Of a DNA stretch of 9,975 nucleotides, positions 5,522 to 9,975 are shown piece after piece. How positions within the stretch are numbered: position 1 is the stretch's first letter; the number at the start of each line of letters is the position of its first letter. Origin of the DNA: Sva-07 sp038321235 (GTDB lineage Bacteria > Actinomycetota > Acidimicrobiia > Acidimicrobiales > Ilumatobacteraceae); contig JBBQEU010000112.1 of NCBI GenBank assembly GCA_038321235.1, positions 1 to 9,975 on the forward strand. The letters run 5' to 3'. The notes beneath the pieces were generated by a model that had not been told where the DNA came from, did not search any database, and saw only the letters and a program-made list of their open reading frames with translations. Both the position numbers and the translations under genes were made by a program.

Positions 5522-6061
5522 TCAGCCCAGGCCGAGACGTCGGCGGATCGGATTCCTTGTGACCTCGCGGCTGGCCTCTCCCTCGATCCGACGATATTCC
5601 TTGATCGCGTCCTTGCGCTGGTCGCCCTCGAGCCGGTCGAACATCAGCACGCCGTTGAGATGATCGATCTCGTGTTGGAACATCCGTGCTTCGAGTTCGT
5701 CTGCTTCGATCTCGATGATCTCGCCGTTCAGGTCGACGCCACGGACGAGGACCGTCTTCGGGCGCAGCATCTCGACGTACAACCCGGGAATCGACAAGCA
5801 GCCCTCGTCGTAGACCCATTCGCCGTCGGACTCGACGACCTCGGGGTTGATGATCGCGAGCGGATTCTCGTCGATGTCCCAGACGACGACCTGCTTCTGC
5901 ACGCCGATCTGCGGTGCCGCGAGGGCGATGCCGTTGCCGGAATCGACGAGCGTGTCGAACATGCTGTCGACCAGGCGAATGATCTTGCCGTCGACGTCGT
6001 CGACGGAGGACGCTCGGGTCTTCAGCACAGGATCGCCGTATGTGCGGATTGTGTACGACAT
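5522..6061 (-). CDS. def: Peptide deformylase
   Basis: Metal-dependent enzyme that removes the formyl group from the N-terminal methionine of new proteins; it reverses the mark set by fmt, the next gene. All three motifs are present: GIALAAPQ (44-51), EGCLS (86-90, metal ligand Cys88) and QHEIDH (129-134, ligands His130 and His134 with catalytic Glu131). The length of 179 residues is normal for the family, ending in a basic tail RNPIRRRLGLG. The ATG at 6061 gives the usual start SYTIRTYGDPVL. No Shine-Dalgarno is obvious; TAGCCT lies 7 bases upstream, so a leaderless mRNA is likely. First gene of the long minus-strand run and divergent from the RsmC-like gene across only 18 bases. Confidence 0.97.
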   Translation of the reverse strand: MSYTIRTYGDPVLKTRASSVDDVDGKIIRLVDSMFDTLVDSGNGIALAAPQIGVQKQVVVWDIDENPLAIINPEVVESDGEWVYDEGCLSIPGLYVEMLRPKTVLVRGVDLNGEIIEIEADELEARMFQHEIDHLNGVLMFDRLEGDQRKDAIKEYRRIEGEASREVTRNPIRRRLGLG

Positions 6062-6068
6062 CTCTGCC

Positions 6069-6074
6069 AGGCTA
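6069..6074 (-). promoter_or_regulatory. Putative def -10 box, possibly shared with the divergent gene
   Basis: TAGCCT on the minus strand ends 7 bases before the def ATG. On the plus strand the offset hexamer CAGGCT (6068-6073) ends 6 bases before the GTG at 6080, and also has A and T at the two key -10 positions. The whole divergent spacer is 18 bases (6062-6079), so both promoters must overlap here and their upstream parts must lie within coding sequence. The same TAGCCT precedes hisG. Confidence 0.4.
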
Positions 6075-6079
6075 CGGGA

Positions 6080-6721
6080 GTGTCCGCCGACCGTGACGGG
6101 TCCACCCGCGAGCCCAACCTAGGCCACTACTTCGATGATCAGCCCGACGCGGCGTCGGACCCCGTGATGGTCGACGTCACGCTGCCCGACACCGCCTTCG
6201 TGATGGAGACCGATCGCGGCGTGTTCTCTCGCGGCCATCTCGACACCGCCACGTCGATGCTGCTGCGTGCCGACCTCCCGATCGCATCGTCGGGCAATCT
6301 CCTCGATCTCGGCTGCGGCGCCGGCCCGATAGCACTCACGATGGCCCGCCGCTCCCCCGCCGCCACTGTGTGGGCGGTCGACGTGAACGCCCGCGCTCGC
6401 CAGCTGTGCGTCAGCAACGCCGAACGAAATGGCCTCACGAACATCCGGGTGGCTGCCCCCGACGACGTGCCGTCCGACATGCAGTTCGCCACGATCTGGT
6501 CGAACCCACCGATCCGCATCGGAAAGACAGCACTCCACGAACTCCTGCAGCTCTGGCTCGCCCGGCTCGACAGCGACGCCAGTGCGTCGCTGGTCGTCCA
6601 GAAACACCTTGGCGCCGACTCGCTCCAGCGCTGGCTGATCGGGCTCGGATACGACTGCGATCGTGTGGGTTCGAAGGCCGGCTTCCGTGTGTTCACCGTG
6701 CGCCGGGGCGTACCTGCGTGA
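6080..6721 (+). CDS. RsmC/RlmG-like class I SAM-dependent methyltransferase
   Basis: A 213-residue methyltransferase of the RsmC-like single-domain type found in actinobacteria. N-terminal HYFDDQPDA...VTLPDTAFVMETDRGVFSRGHLD matches the family's pre-domain; the SAM-binding motif is LLDLGCGAGPIAL (74-86), with an acidic residue after the second strand (VWAVDVN) and the NPP motif SNPPIRIGK (141-149) typical of amino-group methylation. The C-terminus LVVQKHLGADSL..WL..LGYDCDRVGSKAGFRVFTVRR is also typical. The likely substrate is a guanine N2 of rRNA, but specificity is not visible. GTG at 6080 is the only usable start between an unrelated upstream stretch and the conserved HYF. The stop shares GTGA with the dehydratase start (6718-6721). 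Confidence 0.85.
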   Translation: MSADRDGSTREPNLGHYFDDQPDAASDPVMVDVTLPDTAFVMETDRGVFSRGHLDTATSMLLRADLPIASSGNLLDLGCGAGPIALTMARRSPAATVWAVDVNARARQLCVSNAERNGLTNIRVAAPDDVPSDMQFATIWSNPPIRIGKTALHELLQLWLARLDSDASASLVVQKHLGADSLQRWLIGLGYDCDRVGSKAGFRVFTVRRGVPA

Positions 6722-7674
6722 TTCCCCTCGATGAGATCCGGGCAGCGGCGAGAGCGATAGCCCCTGAAGCAGTTCGAACCCCGGTCGTCACGTCCGGCGG
6801 GCTGGACGAACTGGTCGGCGCCACCGTCTACGGCAAGGACGAGTCGCAGCAACGCGCCGGGTCGTTCAAGTTCCGCGGGGCCTTCAACTGCTTGTCGGCC
6901 ATCCCGCTCGGCGAACGGCGCCTCGGGGTGGTCGCTGTCTCGTCCGGCAATCACGGTGCCGCGGTCGCCTGCGCCGCTCAGATCCTCGGGATCGAGGCCA
7001 CCGTGCACGTCCCGGCCGACGTCGCTGCAGCGAAGCGGGCGTTGATCGAGCAGTTCGGCGCCCGGATCGTCACGTTCGAGCGCTCGACGCCCGACCGCGA
7101 GGCGGGTGCTCGCCAGCAGGTCGCAGAGACGGGCGCGACCCTCGTGCACCCGTTCGAGGATGCCCTCGTGATGCGCGGCCAGGGGACCGCAGCACTGGAG
7201 CTCCATGAGCAGGTCGGCCCGCTCGACGTGTTGCTGGTCCCCATGTCCGGAGGCGGGCTTATGGCTGGCTGCGCTTCCGCGATGCGCCAGCTCGACCCGA
7301 GCTGCGAGCTGATCGGCGTCGAGCCGGAGACCGCCGACGACACCCGACGTTCGTTCGAGGCCGGAGAGGTCGTTCGGATCGCGCAGCCCGACACGATCGC
7401 CGATGGCCTGGCGGTCACGGCTCCGGGCATCACGACCTTCACCATCAACCGCCAGTTGGTGAGCGACATCGTCACGGTCAGCGACGACCAACTGGTCGAC
7501 GCAATGCGCATGGCGCTCGATCTGCTGGATCGGCGCCTGGAACCGAGCGGTGCGGCGGGTCTGGCTGCAGTGCTCGACGGTCCCGACCGTTTCGCCGGCC
7601 GACGAGTCGGGATCATCCTGTCGGGCGGCAACATCGACGAGCAACGCTTCAATTCCTTGACCGGTGTCGCCTGA
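6718..7674 (+). CDS. PLP-dependent threonine/serine dehydratase (or serine racemase)
   Basis: Fold-type II PLP enzyme of the threonine dehydratase family, which deaminates Thr or Ser to 2-oxo acids. Visible are the substrate/cofactor motif KDESQQRAGSFKFRGA with Lys51 as the Schiff-base lysine, SSGNHG (75-80), the phosphate-binding loop SGGGLMAG (177-184) and SGGN near the end (302-305), whose Ser contacts the pyridine nitrogen. At 318 residues it has no ACT regulatory domain, so it is of the catabolic/TdcB-like or serine-racemase-like type rather than classical biosynthetic IlvA. Which substrate it uses cannot be told from sequence. GTG start overlaps the methyltransferase stop by four bases, hence coupled. 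It ends 20 bases from the convergent TPR gene; no terminator is evident in that gap. Confidence 0.92.
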   Translation: MIPLDEIRAAARAIAPEAVRTPVVTSGGLDELVGATVYGKDESQQRAGSFKFRGAFNCLSAIPLGERRLGVVAVSSGNHGAAVACAAQILGIEATVHVPADVAAAKRALIEQFGARIVTFERSTPDREAGARQQVAETGATLVHPFEDALVMRGQGTAALELHEQVGPLDVLLVPMSGGGLMAGCASAMRQLDPSCELIGVEPETADDTRRSFEAGEVVRIAQPDTIADGLAVTAPGITTFTINRQLVSDIVTVSDDQLVDAMRMALDLLDRRLEPSGAAGLAAVLDGPDRFAGRRVGIILSGGNIDEQRFNSLTGVA

Positions 7675-7694
7675 AGCAGGTCGATGTCGGGCGC

Positions 7695-9752
7695 TCACAC
7701 CGTCCAGTCGACCGGATGGAGCGGATCGCACTCGTAGCGGCAGAACGTGCCCGTCTGAATGTGTTGCCGGAGGTGTTGCGCAACGGCCGGACTCGACTCG
7801 GCGAGCCGGGCGAGCGAGTAGCGGATCGACCGGGTGACGCTGACGCGGGCCCGTTCGGCGTCGTCGAGCGCGACTCGGTCCCGGCCCCCGAGCCCGGTCG
7901 CACGCTTCAGCTCTGCGATGAGGTAGTCCCGATCCCGCTCGGCCAACTCGGCGCGGCCGACGTCGTTGTCGGCGTGCGCGTCGGCGATGTCGTCGTCGAT
8001 CTCGTCGAGGCGCCTCCGGTATGCGGCCTTGGCGCGGTCGTCGAGCACGGGAATGCCCCGATCGATGTGCAGCCCGGGATCCGACCCTGCCTCCAATCGC
8101 GCGAGATCGGCGGCGTGGAACTCCCGACCGGGTTCGGCGAGCAGTCGCCCGATGTAGCGATAGCCCTTCAGGTCCCGCACGACCACGGACGACGAACCCC
8201 ACGCGATCGTCCGCATGTCTCCGCTGGCGCGAAACGAAGCGTGCGGGATCGTCGGCGGCGCATGGATGGCCCCGTCTGGCGACGATTCGATCAGTTCGTC
8301 GACGCGCTCGGCCCACCACTCCGCACCGAACGACGCCAATGCGTCACGCGCTGTCCGGCGCTCGAAGGACGCCTCGTCTCGACGCCCGGCCAAGGCGCAA
8401 CCATCGGCAACCACCAGCCGTGCGAGTGCCGCCTCGAACGGCGCACCGATGCCGTTCAGCTCAGCGACCGACCGGCTCGCTTCGCCGATCGCGCGCTCTG
8501 GCTCATTGTCGAGGGCCGAGAGTCGGCCGCGTGCGAGGAGCGCTTGGGCGCGCAGCATCGGCGACGGGTACTGCGCCGAGGTCTCGGCCAACGCCTCGGA
8601 TGCTCGTTCGAGCGTGGTGCGGTCACCTCGGGCGTATGCGATCTCCGCTTGCGCGTCGAGGAGCGGCGTCAAGCGGAGCGGACCGAACGGAGGTCGCTCC
8701 TTGGACGGGATGTCGATCGGATGCTCGATCGCGTGAGCGACCATCGCCGCAGCCTGGTCTGCTTCACCGCGGGCGAGGTACACGAGAGCCAGGCCCGGCT
8801 GAGGTGACCATGCAAGCGCGCTCGCCTCGGAGTACGCCTGCTCGGCGCCGTCGAGGTCGCCGGCGCGGAGACGGATGTTGCCGAGTTCCACGAGCGGCCA
8901 ACCGAACTCGCGCCTCATCCACGGTCGTAGTTCCTCGCAGGCAGCGATCGCCTCGGCCTCGGCGAGGTCGCAGGTCCCGCTGACCCGCAGCACCTCGGCA
9001 CGATGCACCCTGCATCGTCCGTTGATACCCCCGAAGGCCGCGCCGTGGCGCCAGTGCTCCATCACGTCGGTCCACTGCGCAGCGAGATCGGGCATCAGTA
9101 AGCCTTGGGCGGCACAGATGATCTCGCAGTACATCATGCCGGTCGTGAGTGGGTCGGCTGCCCCCGACATCAGCAGTGCGCCAACCTCGTCGAGCAGTCC
9201 GAGGCCGAGTTCGACGTCGCCGTCGAAGATCGTCAATCGGGCAAGGCATGTTCTCCCGATCACGACCGCAGGCACCACTCCGAAGCGTTCCCCCAGTTCC
9301 ACCGCCGCTGTGGCGTGGACACGTGCGTCGCTCATCGACCCGCACATGAAGCGTTCGTATGCCCGCACCATTGCGATGATCGCCCGCACCGGGGTATCGC
9401 CGGTTCCCTCGAGATGGCGCTCGGCGGCCCGCAGCCATCCCCGCACCGGAGCCATCAGCCCGGTGTCCATCATGAGATACAACGCGATCATCGCTGCGAC
9501 CCGACCGGCTTCAGCATGTTCGCCACGCTGCACGAGCATCGAATGCAGGTCCTCCCACGACCCCACGCAACCCTCGAAGTCGCCCGCCCCGTAGGAGGCT
9601 TCGGCGCGCACCTCGAGGCACTCAGTCGAGTCGCTCGCCCCGTCGACGTCCAACAGTTCGAGCGCCTGCTTCCACTCACCGAGTCGGGTTGCGTTGCGTG
9701 CGGCCTCGACACGCTCCCTGAGTGCGTCAGTGGCCATGTCCCATTGTGACAC
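7695..9752 (-). CDS. TPR-rich regulator-like protein with conserved C-terminal domain
   Basis: A 685-residue cytoplasmic protein. Residues ~10-480 are helical TPR-like repeats; GRCRVHRAEVLRVSGTCDLAEAEAIAACEELRP and the following LGNIRLRAGDLDGAEQAYSEA resemble the TPR part of large LuxR-type and adenylate-cyclase-type actinobacterial regulators. From ~505 a separate domain follows: VVVRDLKGYRYIGRLLAEPGREFHAADL (possibly winged-helix-like), AKAAYRRRLDEIDDDI (coiled), GLGGRDR, AERARVSVTRSIRYSLARL and the end GTFCRYECDPLHPVDW. The usual N-terminal AAA or cyclase domain and a LuxR helix-turn-helix are absent. GTG at 9752 is listed; an ATG at 9737, five codons in, is an alternative. A regulatory role towards the divergent cupin-like gene is inferred from position only. 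Confidence 0.82.
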   Translation of the reverse strand: MSQWDMATDALRERVEAARNATRLGEWKQALELLDVDGASDSTECLEVRAEASYGAGDFEGCVGSWEDLHSMLVQRGEHAEAGRVAAMIALYLMMDTGLMAPVRGWLRAAERHLEGTGDTPVRAIIAMVRAYERFMCGSMSDARVHATAAVELGERFGVVPAVVIGRTCLARLTIFDGDVELGLGLLDEVGALLMSGAADPLTTGMMYCEIICAAQGLLMPDLAAQWTDVMEHWRHGAAFGGINGRCRVHRAEVLRVSGTCDLAEAEAIAACEELRPWMRREFGWPLVELGNIRLRAGDLDGAEQAYSEASALAWSPQPGLALVYLARGEADQAAAMVAHAIEHPIDIPSKERPPFGPLRLTPLLDAQAEIAYARGDRTTLERASEALAETSAQYPSPMLRAQALLARGRLSALDNEPERAIGEASRSVAELNGIGAPFEAALARLVVADGCALAGRRDEASFERRTARDALASFGAEWWAERVDELIESSPDGAIHAPPTIPHASFRASGDMRTIAWGSSSVVVRDLKGYRYIGRLLAEPGREFHAADLARLEAGSDPGLHIDRGIPVLDDRAKAAYRRRLDEIDDDIADAHADNDVGRAELAERDRDYLIAELKRATGLGGRDRVALDDAERARVSVTRSIRYSLARLAESSPAVAQHLRQHIQTGTFCRYECDPLHPVDWTV

Positions 9753-9762
9753 CGATTGTCAC
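9746..9762. promoter_or_regulatory. Perfect inverted repeat at the TPR-gene start, candidate operator
   Basis: GTGACA (9746-9751) and TGTCAC (9757-9762) are perfect 6-base complementary arms with a 5-base centre, the size of a dimeric repressor site. It covers the GTG at 9752, or lies just upstream of the ATG at 9737, and stands 56 bases before the cupin-like start. Its place between divergent genes suits autoregulation or shared control. The binding protein is unknown. Confidence 0.4.
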
Positions 9763-9818
9763 GCCCACTTCGTGTCCGAACCACTGGGGGACGGAACACG
9801 GATCACAAGGAGATCACC

Positions 9819-9975
9819 ATGCACATCACCAAGAACGACGTTCCGGTCAAGATCGACGCTCCCGGCGCGATTGCCCGGCAACAGACCGACTTCGGCGCCG
9901 CCTTCGGCGTCATGGGCGCCGAGTACTTCACCATGGCAAAGGGTGCCGACCTGGCGCCACTACTCGTCGGACTCC
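9819..9975 (+). CDS. Cupin-like small protein (partial, 5' end only)
   Basis: The first 52 codons of a gene that leaves the window. The start MHITKNDVPVKIDAPGAIAR is followed by FGAAFGVMGAEYFTMAKGADLAPLLVGL. This resembles the N-terminal part of a group of small actinobacterial cupin-domain proteins in which the cupin core follows, but the metal-binding cupin motifs would be outside the window, so the call rests on recall of the family's start. Initiation is clear: AAGGAG (9807-9812) with a 6-base spacer to ATG at 9819, the best Shine-Dalgarno on the plus strand here, unlike the leaderless-looking housekeeping genes. It is divergent from the TPR regulator-like gene across 66 bases, a common regulator/target geometry. 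Confidence 0.65.
   Translation, partial: MHITKNDVPVKIDAPGAIARQQTDFGAAFGVMGAEYFTMAKGADLAPLLVGL

Noticed and set aside
4868..6079. Open frame extending the RsmC-like gene upstream by about 400 residues
   Set aside because: It is the antisense shadow of def and fmt; the methyltransferase family starts near HYFDDQ, just after 6080.
1..9975. CRISPR arrays, tRNA/rRNA genes, transposases, phage genes
   Set aside because: No regularly spaced direct repeats, cloverleaf-like sequences or mobile-element proteins were found; base composition and codon style look uniform.

Overview
The window looks like ordinary chromosome from a high-GC actinobacterium. The pattern points towards the Acidimicrobiia (Ilumatobacter-like), but that is an inference from gene content and style, not a database result. 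The signs are many GTG starts, genes joined by 4-base GTGA stop/start overlaps, a DUF1844-like gene divergent from infC, actinobacterial-type TAGNNT -10 boxes directly before start codons, and actinobacterial versions of a cold-shock-like protein and a TPR regulator. Coding density is very high. The longest stretch without a gene is about 215 bases (832-1046), so no long empty region exists.

Layout. (1) 1-831, minus strand: translation-factor/ribosomal-protein operon infC-rpmI, with rpmI running off the left edge. infC most likely starts at an AUA codon behind a near-perfect Shine-Dalgarno. (2) 832-1046: divergent control region holding a nested inverted repeat. (3) 1047-1445, plus strand: small DUF1844-like protein, ending in a hairpin facing the next convergent operon. 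(4) 1516-6061, minus strand: a long run read in the order def, fmt, rsmB, moaB, a 110-base gap, then hisG, a cold-shock-like protein and an alkyltransferase-like (ATL) protein. def and fmt act on the N-terminal formyl group of new proteins, and rsmB methylates 16S rRNA, so the first half is a translation-maturation operon. (5) 6080-7674, plus strand: an RsmC-like methyltransferase overlapping a PLP-dependent Thr/Ser dehydratase, divergent from def across only 18 bases. (6) 7695-9752, minus strand: a 685-residue TPR protein with a conserved C-terminal domain. Across a 66-base gap lies the start of a small cupin-like protein (9819 to the right edge). A perfect inverted repeat sits at the regulator end of that gap.

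No CRISPR array, complete mobile element, tRNA or rRNA was found. The points most worth checking are the AUA start of infC with its structured leader, a 43-base palindromic element forming the N-terminal codons of moaB, internal shortening of the RNA-binding parts of both Fmt and RsmB, the hisG/cold-shock/ATL cluster, the 18-base divergent def promoter region, and the TPR-regulator/cupin pair. I see no convincing entirely new multi-gene system; most genes here are housekeeping.
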